A stretch of 43,408 nucleotides of DNA from Saccharicrinis sp. (GTDB taxonomy: Bacteria > Bacteroidota > Bacteroidia > Bacteroidales > Marinilabiliaceae). The notes beneath the pieces were generated by a model. That model did not search any database. It was not told the DNA's origin and saw only the letters and a program-made list of their open reading frames with translations. This document shows, piece after piece, positions 33,424 through 41,337 of the stretch. The DNA lies in assembly GCA_024635555.1 (NCBI GenBank), contig JAGXIO010000204.1, positions 1 through 43,408 of the forward strand. The letters run 5' to 3'. Positions within the stretch are counted from its first letter, which is position 1. The number at the start of each line of letters is the position of its first letter. Made by a program: the position numbers and the translations under genes.

Positions 33424-36393
33424 TTACTTGATAATGATATGCTTTACAGAAGCGATGTTTACACCGTTTACTTTCAAGATATAAGAACCAGCAGCAAGAT
33501 CCTGTACGTTAACCAAGTTTTCACCTGCAAATAATTCTGCAGTTTTAACAACAACACCGTTGATGTCAACGATAGCTAAAGTAGCATCTTCAGGAGTAGC
33601 AACAGTTAAAATATCTTCAGCAGGAACAGGGTAAGCAGCAACCTCAGAAACATTAATACCGAACTTTTCAGAAGCAATTGAAGCAGCAACTAACCGACCA
33701 TTAACTAATGTAGTAGATGGAGTAAGGTTAGGGTTTCCTTTGAAGTTTAAGGTAACAAAAGTTCCAGAAATTTCAGCAGCACTGTTAGATACTAAAGCAA
33801 GTTTGCCATCAACAACGTTTGCGGTAGAAGTTACACCGGCAGCGTTAGATACAGATACAAACTCTCCATCGAAATCTAATACAAAGGAAGCAGATACTGC
33901 ATCTTTAACATTAACTGGAATGCTAACAACATCACCTTTAACATATGCAGCACCAAAGTTGATTCCAATAGAAGTGCTCTTCATAGAACCATCAACAGCC
34001 TTGTTAGCATAAGAACCATCCACGTCACCTAAAAGGATCAATTGGAATGTTTCCATAGCTGGGTTTGGACAGTCGGCACCAGCACCTGGGATTTGGTAGC
34101 TTTCAGAAGCAGCAGGTACATTGTCTCTCCAGTATCTGTTCACATAAGTAGCGTCACCTTCTGGATAACTTGGAGAAATTCTGAATCGAGCAATGTTTTG
34201 AAGATCCTCGTTGCTAACAAATACCCAGTCAATACCGGCACCGCTAGCTTGAGTAAACTCATCACGAATACGCACTGCTCTTTGGTTCATTTGAGAGATA
34301 TCTCCGGCAGTTACCCTACCGTCAAGGTTTACGTCCATAGCAATAATTTGGAATACAGTTGGAGTAAACGAAGGATCTTTTGTAAGCACTTTAGTTGTTA
34401 AGTAAGCATCGTAACCATTGATAGCAATCATTACTGAATCGCTTGGAGTGTTGTTTGGAAGATCCTTTTCAATTTGAACGTTTCCGCTGTTGATTACAGC
34501 ACCCGTAGCATCTAAGAAATCGTACTCAACAATACCGTTAACGTTTGGCTCAACCATGTTAGCTGCAGTGATGTTACCAAATAAAGTTAAAGCATAACCA
34601 CCAGCTACATTACCCGAGATTGGAGCACCGTTACCCCAGAAAATTAATTTTCCAACGAAGATGTCATCAACAAAAGTAGTGTAAGTAGCAGACTCAGCAC
34701 CAGCGATTTGATCTACATATCCATCAACATAACTTTCAACTATTGAATTAGTTCCGAATACAACAGCATCGTTAGAAGCAAAGTTGTTAGTCTTAGCAAA
34801 TTCCACACAGAAAATCTCACCTTGTCCGTTCCATAGAGCAGTAGCAGGTGCATTACCTTTCAAGTATACTGAGATAAACATGCTATCGCCGTCTACACGA
34901 TAAGTGTAATCAGTTACATCCCTGTCGATAAGAGCGCTGTTAACAGTAATAATACCTGTTGGAGCAACTTTGTCAGCCTCAAACTGCATTACTACGTCAA
35001 AACCGTTGATAGCAGCCATGTCAGAGTTAACTCTTGTGAAAGGAACACAGAATTTGTTATTTACATAACAAGCTTCAGTTACATCACCGCCTAAGCTGTA
35101 GAAAGAACTAGGGTTGTACACAGTAGTTGATACGCGATTTGATTCAACAGCTACAGGAATACCGGCAGCAGGAGTAGCAACAGCATATACTTGGTAAGTT
35201 CCGAAAGCCGGTGACCAGTCATAAGTATAAGTAGAACCAGAAGCAACACCAGCACCAATTAAAGTACCATCAGCTAAGAAGAACTCAACAGAAGCAATAC
35301 CATCAGCATCAGTTGCAGTAGCAGAAAGAGTGATAGGTAAATCATCACCAGAAATTTGAGCAGCTAAAGCAGCTAAAGTAACAGTTGTTGGATTTGGATC
35401 GTTAACTGTATAAGAAGCAGAAGCTGTTGCTGTAACATTAGCAGCATCTTTTAGTGTAAATGTAACATTGATTGGATCAAGAGAAGCAGGAGTAACGTCG
35501 TATGAATATACGCTTCCGCTAACAGTTGCGTTGTGGTCAGTTCCATTTACATTGAAAACAGCACTGGCAACAGCTCCTAAACCATCCGCTTGAGCTTGGT
35601 CAACTGTAACCAAAGAAGATACAGTTGTAGCAACACCATAAGCTAAAGCAGAACCAGTAGCTGGAGTAAGTGCTCCAACTTGTGGGTTAACGTGAGGAAT
35701 AACTTCAGAAGTATAGAAAATACCGTAAGTTGATAATAATGAAGTATTCGTTACTCGATTTAAGTCAATACTGAATGTCATTGTTAAATCAGCACTTGTT
35801 GTAAACTGACCGATTAAAATAGTGTTATCAGCAACTAAATTTTCGTAGCTTATTCCTCCAGGGATGTTCCATAGTCCACCGGCAGTTACAAAGCTTGTAG
35901 TGGTTGAAGTAGTGCCGAACATAGATACGACTAAACCTGGAGATGTAGACGTCGCACCAGGAGTACCTGCGATAAATCCAGCATTGTTAACAGCGTAAGG
36001 AACAGCAATACGATTAGAAGCAGAACCTCCAACAGTAAGATAAGAATCGAATTCAGTTGCAGCATCAATACCAAACAAACCAGCATTTAAAATGTCTCCA
36101 AAAGATACTCCGAAAGAGCTGTTATAAAATTGACCGTTAGTAGGCTCAATCGATAAAGTACTAACACTGTTACCAAATATGTTTACTAATTTATGGCCAG
36201 CAGGCATGTCAACGAATACTCTGTATGCAGTATATCCTGCAGGAACATTGCCTCCAGTCCACTTTTCAACGAACACTCTTTCAATACCAGGAGCAGTTGC
36301 AGGAAGGCTTACTTCATCAACTTCAACAGTTGATTGTGCAAATGCTAAGCTGCTAAATAATAGCAAAGCAAAGCTTAAAAATATATTTTTCAT
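33424..36393 (-). CDS. Large T9SS-exported protein with cohesin-like and dockerin-like segments
   Basis: 989 aa. Signal peptide 1-20. 21-230: the domain shared with the 317- and 477-aa proteins. About 238-332 and 336-426: Ig-like domains (ADGIASVEFFLADGTLIG). About 431-568: cohesin-like (KFCVPFTRVNSDMAAINGFDVVMQFEA ... GQGEIFCVEFAK). 686-710: EF-hand/dockerin-like (DVNLDGRVTAGDISQMNQRAV), with GDVDGSYANKAVDG at 789-802 as a possible second half. About 806-915: second cohesin-like domain (VVSIPVNVKDAVSASFVLDFDGEFVSV). 918-989: T9SS type A sorting domain with YPVP instead of YPNP. Strong bias to C-ending Asn/Ile/Phe codons suggests high expression. Probably a surface scaffold. Confidence 0.85.
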   Translation of the reverse strand: MKNIFLSFALLLFSSLAFAQSTVEVDEVSLPATAPGIERVFVEKWTGGNVPAGYTAYRVFVDMPAGHKLVNIFGNSVSTLSIEPTNGQFYNSSFGVSFGDILNAGLFGIDAATEFDSYLTVGGSASNRIAVPYAVNNAGFIAGTPGATSTSPGLVVSMFGTTSTTTSFVTAGGLWNIPGGISYENLVADNTILIGQFTTSADLTMTFSIDLNRVTNTSLLSTYGIFYTSEVIPHVNPQVGALTPATGSALAYGVATTVSSLVTVDQAQADGLGAVASAVFNVNGTDHNATVSGSVYSYDVTPASLDPINVTFTLKDAANVTATASASYTVNDPNPTTVTLAALAAQISGDDLPITLSATATDADGIASVEFFLADGTLIGAGVASGSTYTYDWSPAFGTYQVYAVATPAAGIPVAVESNRVSTTVYNPSSFYSLGGDVTEACYVNNKFCVPFTRVNSDMAAINGFDVVMQFEADKVAPTGIITVNSALIDRDVTDYTYRVDGDSMFISVYLKGNAPATALWNGQGEIFCVEFAKTNNFASNDAVVFGTNSIVESYVDGYVDQIAGAESATYTTFVDDIFVGKLIFWGNGAPISGNVAGGYALTLFGNITAANMVEPNVNGIVEYDFLDATGAVINSGNVQIEKDLPNNTPSDSVMIAINGYDAYLTTKVLTKDPSFTPTVFQIIAMDVNLDGRVTAGDISQMNQRAVRIRDEFTQASGAGIDWVFVSNEDLQNIARFRISPSYPEGDATYVNRYWRDNVPAASESYQIPGAGADCPNPAMETFQLILLGDVDGSYANKAVDGSMKSTSIGINFGAAYVKGDVVSIPVNVKDAVSASFVLDFDGEFVSVSNAAGVTSTANVVDGKLALVSNSAAEISGTFVTLNFKGNPNLTPSTTLVNGRLVAASIASEKFGINVSEVAAYPVPAEDILTVATPEDATLAIVDINGVVVKTAELFAGENLVNVQDLAAGSYILKVNGVNIASVKHIIIK

Positions 36394-36446
36394 TTTTTTT
36401 TAAAATTTCAGGTTTTGTTACAAGTAATTTTTTAATGCGGATGGCA

Positions 36447-38000
36447 TTATTTCTTACAGTCAGTATTAAAGGCTCCACTAATATCTCTTAAGTCATCTAC
36501 GTCAGTGTCACCGTCACCATCAAGGTCAGTAGCACAGTTTTCTTTGTTAAGAGCGTTGTCTGATCCTAAAACGTCACCATAAGTCCATCCAGAAGTCCAA
36601 GGAGTAGCACCTGGAACAAAAGCACCTCTGTAAGGAGCTGCATCAAAGAAATCATCAGCAGGAGCTGGTAGGTTTGTAGTAGCAGTACCGGCAGCTGGAA
36701 CCGCATTGTAAGCGTCAGTTACAGCATTGTTAGCACAAGCCTCCATAACTAAAGTGTAGTCAATTAAAGAAGCGTCTTCAATGTTTCCAGCGTTAGTTAA
36801 AGCAGTTGCAGCAGCAACTAAATCAACAGCTCTTCCTCCTGTAGTAGATACTAAAGCACCATTTGAAACAAAAGTGTTGTTTCTGAATACTAAGTCACCA
36901 GCTATAAAGTTTTCGTAAGCGTCATTAGCCCTGGCAGATTCAGCATTTAAACGAATACCAGCGTCGAAGTTAGCGAAGATAGAGTTAGATACTTCACCCA
37001 TAGTGTTCTCTTTAGCTTCGATTCCTGGGTCACCTAAGTTACCAATGAAAGTACAGTTAAAGAATGTTGCGTTAGACATTATTCCGTTAGACGTATTGCC
37101 ATCGTCACCGTCAATTTCTAAACCATGATCTCCTTCTTTAGCACAAGCTCCATTAATTGGTAACTGAGCTCCAAAAATAAATTGACCTCTACCGGTATAA
37201 CCCTGATCCCAGTCAATGTAGTCATCATCACAGAACAGGATACTAGCATATTTGATGTCAGCAGTCCCACCGAAGAACTCGACACCATCATCCTGATTTG
37301 AAATGATTTCGATGTGCTCTAATACAGTACCACGACCAACAGAACCGCAAGTTAAACCGTTGATTTCATTGTCAGTACCAATAACAGCTCCTCCATGACG
37401 GATAGAAACATACTTTATTACACCTGAGTTATCTTCATCGTTGAAGTCTCCACCCGGCTTTAAAGTACCTACAGCACCAGTTTCGCCAACTTCGTAACGG
37501 TCTTGTCCATAGTGATGTCTAGCGTCTGGAGCGTCTAATCCTTCGATAGTACCTTCTCCGTCTTGTACTCCAAGATCGTCAGATACTAAAAGGTTGTTGT
37601 AAGCACGACCTAAAACAATAATTCCACCCCATTTCCCTTGGTTTGAAACAGAATAAGATCCATCTAAAGCGTCTTCCACAGAAGTAAAGATGATAGGTGC
37701 TTGCTCATTACCTCTGGCAAAAATTTTACCACCGCGAGTTACAATTAAAGCAGGAGCGGCTAAACCAGAAGCTACATTAGCTTTAATAACTGTACCTGCC
37801 TCAATGTGAAGTTCCTTACCTTCAGATACGTAAATCTTTTTGTCAAGTCTCCAGTCGGTAGCTGCATCTAAAGTAGTTACTGATGATGTTAAGTTTCCAT
37901 TCGCGTCAGCGAGTGTTGAAATGTTTGTTTGTCCAAAACTTGGAGCCATTGATACAAAAGCGAACAAAGCTCCCGTCATCAAAAAATTAAAATTCTTCAT
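36447..38000 (-). CDS. Beta-helix surface protein with C-terminal EF-hand
   Basis: 517 aa. Signal peptide 1 to about 24 (PSFGQ). Residues 50-440 read as a right-handed parallel beta-helix (GKELHIEAGTVIKA, LIVTRGGKIFARGNEQAPIIFTS, GKWGGIIVLGRAY, DDGVEFFGGTADIKYASI). This family is widespread on Bacteroidota surfaces, often near TonB receptors. The last 30 residues are a Cys-flanked single EF-hand or half-dockerin (Cys489 ... DLDGDGDTDVDD ... Cys515). No T9SS sorting domain is present, unlike its neighbours. It is followed at 53 bases by the 989-aa gene on the same strand with no terminator between, so likely one transcript. Codons are strongly biased. Role: surface or adhesive, inferred. Confidence 0.8.
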   Translation of the reverse strand: MKNFNFLMTGALFAFVSMAPSFGQTNISTLADANGNLTSSVTTLDAATDWRLDKKIYVSEGKELHIEAGTVIKANVASGLAAPALIVTRGGKIFARGNEQAPIIFTSVEDALDGSYSVSNQGKWGGIIVLGRAYNNLLVSDDLGVQDGEGTIEGLDAPDARHHYGQDRYEVGETGAVGTLKPGGDFNDEDNSGVIKYVSIRHGGAVIGTDNEINGLTCGSVGRGTVLEHIEIISNQDDGVEFFGGTADIKYASILFCDDDYIDWDQGYTGRGQFIFGAQLPINGACAKEGDHGLEIDGDDGNTSNGIMSNATFFNCTFIGNLGDPGIEAKENTMGEVSNSIFANFDAGIRLNAESARANDAYENFIAGDLVFRNNTFVSNGALVSTTGGRAVDLVAAATALTNAGNIEDASLIDYTLVMEACANNAVTDAYNAVPAAGTATTNLPAPADDFFDAAPYRGAFVPGATPWTSGWTYGDVLGSDNALNKENCATDLDGDGDTDVDDLRDISGAFNTDCKK

Positions 38001-38797
38001 AAGTAAAATTGTTAAATGTTAATAGATTAATTGTTAAAAGTTAATTGATTAAAATTGCTTTTTTTACCATGGTTTAAGCATGTACAATTTTCAACTTTTT
38101 TCATTACTGTATATTAAAATGCTATAACCATTACATTAACTATTCATGTATAGAGTGTTAACTAAATTAATTAGGGAGAGATTTTTTTAGTAGAATTTTG
38201 TAACCTTTATCAAGCACATTGCGTAGTCGAACCGTATTAACCTACAATTAACACACAATCTGATTACGATAATAAATATCCTATAAATAACTGTTTGGTC
38301 CAAAAGAAATCAAAACCAACATCAAAAAGTAAAATTTAAGATCACTAAGTAAGCCATCCTGCTTTACGATCAAAGTTGATTTATCTTTACATGCAGTGGG
38401 TATCGGTATCGGTTTCGTTCTATACCTTCACAAAGAGCTCTTTGCCAATATGGGAGCGATTTTTACGTGGTGGATATAATCAGCTTGTTTTTACAGGTGT
38501 TTTTACCTAGTACAAGTATTCATGTTTCCTTTCGGTCTAACTTACTTTCCTAAGAATTAACGCTTATTAATAGAATCTCTGCAATTCGATACTCAATAAT
38601 GTACATGGGTAATCCGTGTATCAGATTTATTTTTTCACGAGTTTGTAGCGGGGGATATTTTTTGCTGAATTATGGGAGGATTGTCAGCACTCTAACTCTA
38701 TAATTGATAATGTCTTCTTTTTTAATTGTGATCAATCAAAACACTTTATTTTAAAGCTTCTCATCAAAAATGCAAGCAAAGTATGTGTAATACATGC

Positions 38798-38832
38798 ATA
38801 AAAAAAGAGCCGCTCCGGGTGGAGCGACTCTT
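38798..38832 (-). terminator. Terminator of the DnaB-like/OB gene
   Basis: Stem 38805-38816 / 38821-38832, loop GGGT. The single plus-strand mismatch becomes a U-G wobble on the minus strand, where the stem is followed by seven U. It lies about 105 bases past the stop at 38939. Confidence 0.7.
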
Positions 38833-38840
38833 CCTCAAAT

Positions 38841-38888
38841 TAACCTAAACCTAAACCTTAATCTATGAAAAAAAAAATTACTCTTTAG
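38841..38888 (+). pseudogene. Relic leader and first codons of a SusC-type gene
   Basis: TAACCTAAACCTAAACCTTA then ATGAAAAAAAAAATTACT and a TAG stop: only Met-Lys-Lys-Lys-Ile-Thr-Leu is encoded (38865-38888). The A/C-rich CCTAAA leader followed by MKKKIT resembles the start of SusC/RagA-family receptor genes in related bacteria, from memory. If so, the body of the gene has been lost. Confidence 0.35.
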
Positions 38889-38938
38889 TGCATGATACGG
38901 GTCTGGTGAGATAAGGTTTCGTTTTCCTTTTTTTATTT

Positions 38939-39928
38939 TTAGGCATACGTGATTGATTCTACAGCGTACGATATTGAATTAGTAAAAGGTGAACGGTCTA
39001 TTTTTATGGTTATCTCCAAGAAATATCCATTCTCCAAATATTTTTTATATAATTGATAATTTTCGCTAAACAGGCAAAGCTCAAAAATTCCACTATCGTC
39101 ATTAACATCAAAAACACAGTAGGACCTAGAATTTGTTGTTGTTTTATGTCTGGAATTAGAAACAACTCCCTTAAATATAAGATACTTACCCACCAGTTCT
39201 CTTATATTAGATACTAATTCGACTATTTCTATTTCCTCAGGCAAGTAGCTGCCTCCATTTTCCTGTTTGTAAATATTATACTTGCGATTATCTAGTTTAA
39301 TTACATCCGAGGAGTCTGACGGGTTTTTAAGATTATGAATCTCTAGTTTATCAAAAGTGGATTTGCCTGTCTCATCCTGTTCAATACCCAAAGAAAAAAG
39401 TCTCACAAAGCCATAAATATGCTCGCAATTATTTACCATATCCCTAGAGAAATTTTTTAAGACCGGAGCTTCTCGCGTCATATAATCTTTGCTATAATCT
39501 AAATAATTATCATGCAAGGACGTATTAAAAATGATTTTTATACTTAATTCATTTATCAAGAATTGCATAAAGTCTAAAACAGGTTTTTCGCTATAATTGT
39601 CATCGCCATGAATATCAAATCTGAACGCATCAATATTATCAAAGAATACAATATCGAAGTTTTGGTTTTTAATGTACCCAAACAGTTCTATGCAAGTAGA
39701 TATTTCAAGTTTGTTAAATGAAGTATTAATAGTAAGATTAGGTTCCACTTTCCCATCACTCTCTTCTAAAAAGTTGTTTAGTTTTTTAGTGTAATAAGTC
39801 CAATTCAGGAAAAGAACTTTATCTGTTTTTGCCAAGTAATTCGCCCACTTTAGGGTTAGCCATGTTAAATCTTCCGTGTATCTTGACCCTATCACGGTTA
39901 ATCCTTTTGCTATGCTTAATTGCTCCAT
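38939..39928 (-). CDS. DnaB-like pseudo-ATPase fused to an OB fold
   Basis: 329 aa, unnamed. Residues 5-205 can be aligned by eye with the RecA-like C-terminal domain of replicative helicase DnaB: LTVIGSRYTEDLTWLTLKWAN at the P-loop position, VLFLNWTYYTKKL, FDIVFFDNIDAF at Walker B, FNTSLHDN, and REAPVLKNFSRDMVNNCEHIYGFVRL, like the RESG...EQDADVVLFLYR end of DnaB. The P-loop has lost its GKT (residues 15-22 SRYTEDLT), so ATP use is unlikely. Residues 245-325 form an OB fold (KYLIFKGVVSNSRHKT ... IFELCLFSENYQLYKKYLENGYFLEI), similar to the DnaE OB domain. Thus probably a nucleic-acid-binding accessory. It follows the TrmH-like gene by 13 bases. Confidence 0.55.
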   Translation of the reverse strand: MEQLSIAKGLTVIGSRYTEDLTWLTLKWANYLAKTDKVLFLNWTYYTKKLNNFLEESDGKVEPNLTINTSFNKLEISTCIELFGYIKNQNFDIVFFDNIDAFRFDIHGDDNYSEKPVLDFMQFLINELSIKIIFNTSLHDNYLDYSKDYMTREAPVLKNFSRDMVNNCEHIYGFVRLFSLGIEQDETGKSTFDKLEIHNLKNPSDSSDVIKLDNRKYNIYKQENGGSYLPEEIEIVELVSNIRELVGKYLIFKGVVSNSRHKTTTNSRSYCVFDVNDDSGIFELCLFSENYQLYKKYLENGYFLEITIKIDRSPFTNSISYAVESITYA

Positions 39929-39941
39929 AATTATTTATTAT

Positions 39942-40418
39942 TTAAGATACCTCTCCTCTGTTAACCCCTCGTTTAGTTACACGGTCGTATAGTATAATAC
40001 TGCCAGCTACACTAACATTCAAGCTCTGTTCACCAGGTAAAAAAATTATTTCTTTACATGCTTTCATTGCTTCCTCTGTTAATCCTTTATCTTCTGACCC
40101 TAGTAAATAACATGCTTGCCTTGGGTGTATGAATTCATTTAATGGTGTAGCTGTTTCGATTAATTCAATCCCAATTAAAGGGCAGTTATAAGGTTTATGT
40201 TTTTGAAAATCATCAAATGTTTCAAATGTAAACACCGGAATATGTCGCCAACTTTTCATTGTATCAGTAGGCTGTTGCTTAAATCTTGCTCCTATTAAAA
40301 AAACAAAGTCTGCCCCCATTATTTGCGCAGTTCTAAATAATGTTCCGTAATTCTTATAATTTACCATATTCAAACATCCAATTCCAAAAAAACCATTTTT
40401 TCTCATCTGTACTTTCAT
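39942..40418 (-). CDS. TrmH/SpoU-family RNA 2'-O-methyltransferase
   Basis: 158 aa from the start chosen. The frame is open to 40535, but the extension (MEIRRRESVMVLAFF...) crosses the terminator of the upstream gene at 40491-40521 and is not SPOUT-like, while ATG at 40418 follows AGGAG at 4 bases, an unusually good ribosome binding site for this phylum. Motif 1: NYKNYGTLFRTAQIMGADFVFLIG. Motif 2: LLGSEDKGLTEEAMKACKEIIFLPG. Motif 3: SLNVSVAGSIILYDRV. These bind SAM in the trefoil knot. Target (tRNA or rRNA) unknown. Probably co-transcribed with the DnaB-like gene. Confidence 0.85.
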   Translation of the reverse strand: MKVQMRKNGFFGIGCLNMVNYKNYGTLFRTAQIMGADFVFLIGARFKQQPTDTMKSWRHIPVFTFETFDDFQKHKPYNCPLIGIELIETATPLNEFIHPRQACYLLGSEDKGLTEEAMKACKEIIFLPGEQSLNVSVAGSIILYDRVTKRGVNRGEVS

Positions 40419-40490
40419 ACTCCTACATTTTAATTTTGCACAAATAAAAAGAATCAAGATGCCAGAAGATGTCGTTCTGAAAATTATCAC

Positions 40491-40521
40491 AAAAAAAGCG
40501 AGAACCATTACTGATTCTCGC
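40491..40521 (-). terminator. Terminator of the WYL/UDG-like operon
   Basis: Stem GCGAGAA / TTCTCGC (40498-40521, 10-base loop) followed on the minus strand by seven U. It lies about 100 bases past the UDG-like stop and upstream of the TrmH-like start. Confidence 0.8.
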
Positions 40522-40620
40522 CTTCTAATTTCCATGATTATTTGCTTACAAAATAATACTGCTTTCTTTTATCAAATCTTAAATCACATCAATTATGATT
40601 TATACGAAGCTAAATAATAA

Positions 40621-41337
40621 TTAATGATTATATCGCTCTAAAATATCATTAAGTGTTTTTGCTTTTATCCTTTTTTCTTTTTGAGTATATTGATTTATAT
40701 GATGAGAAAATAATACTAATGTATTTTTTAAATTGGTCTCATTTATTTCAAAGGCAACCCTTTCTTTTGAATCATATAATCCAACAATTTTATATAAATC
40801 ACCACAATATAATTCTTCGACAGGTTCAAACATGTAACCCATCCAATATATATTTCGATTTGCTTCCTTACCCCAAAACACTTGAGATCCTTTATTTTTT
40901 ATTACAATTACTTTCGGCTTTATAACCTCCTCTATGATATGCTGGGTTAGATTTATCTGCGCAGCTACAAAATGCACCCCTGCTTGGGTTTTTAGAAGTT
41001 TCTTGTTTAAGAAGGCTTGTTCCTTTTCTCTAAAATATAAGATATCTAGGTAAGCACACTTTTCCCTTAAATCAACATTCTCAAGTTCATCAAATAACAT
41101 CTTTTTTAAGGTACCCCAATAGTTATCCCATTTAGTTTCCATCATTGTATTTGAAAAATCAAAACCATGACTTTCTTTACCAGCATCATTACGAAATGAA
41201 GGGTTTATCCCAGTAATTAAAATATCCTTAGGGGAGGTATTTTCTGCATATACAAATCCTCGTTCTTGAATTTGCTCAGGAAGATGTTGAAATAATTTAT
41301 TATTCCAAATCTCTTTTAGTTGTAATTCAATATTCAT
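40621..41337 (-). CDS. Uracil-DNA glycosylase-superfamily-like protein
   Basis: 238 aa. DILITGINPSFRN (38-50) resembles motif A of the UDG/SMUG superfamily (GxNPS). AYLDILYFREKEQ (about 95-107), KPKVIVIKNKGSQVFWG and TLVLFSHHINQY near residues 205-217 lie where the superfamily has its core strands and motif B. Typical catalytic Asp and HPS motifs are not clear, so it may be a non-canonical or inactive member. It overlaps the WYL regulator gene by 11 bases, so the two are coupled. A DNA-damage or defence role is inference. Confidence 0.5.
   Translation of the reverse strand: MNIELQLKEIWNNKLFQHLPEQIQERGFVYAENTSPKDILITGINPSFRNDAGKESHGFDFSNTMMETKWDNYWGTLKKMLFDELENVDLREKCAYLDILYFREKEQAFLNKKLLKTQAGVHFVAAQINLTQHIIEEVIKPKVIVIKNKGSQVFWGKEANRNIYWMGYMFEPVEELYCGDLYKIVGLYDSKERVAFEINETNLKNTLVLFSHHINQYTQKEKRIKAKTLNDILERYNH

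Larger units (their letters stand above)
38001..38938. other. Gene-poor region upstream of the surface cluster
   Basis: 938 bases with no ORF of convincing size. It contains near-repeats GTTAATAGATTAATTGTTAA / AGTTAATTGATTAAAATTG next to the 517-aa gene (about 38018-38060), a terminator at 38798-38832 and a relic-like start of a SusC-type gene at 38841-38888. Between about 38100 and 38790 I see nothing recognisable; the 517-aa gene promoter is not clear either. Confidence 0.5.

Noticed and set aside
34042-34401. 119-aa plus-strand ORF inside the 989-aa gene
   Set aside because: Antisense shadow caused by strong codon bias of the real gene.
38391-38510. 39-codon ORF MQWVSVSV... in the gene-poor stretch
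   Set aside because: No recognisable domain, weak start context; could be chance in AT-rich DNA.
38841-38860. Telomere-like CCTAAA repeats
   Set aside because: Only two to three units, within a leader-like context; not a telomere or a tandem repeat array.
40419-40535. N-terminal extension of the TrmH-like protein
   Set aside because: Covers a transcription terminator of the upstream gene and is not part of the SPOUT fold.
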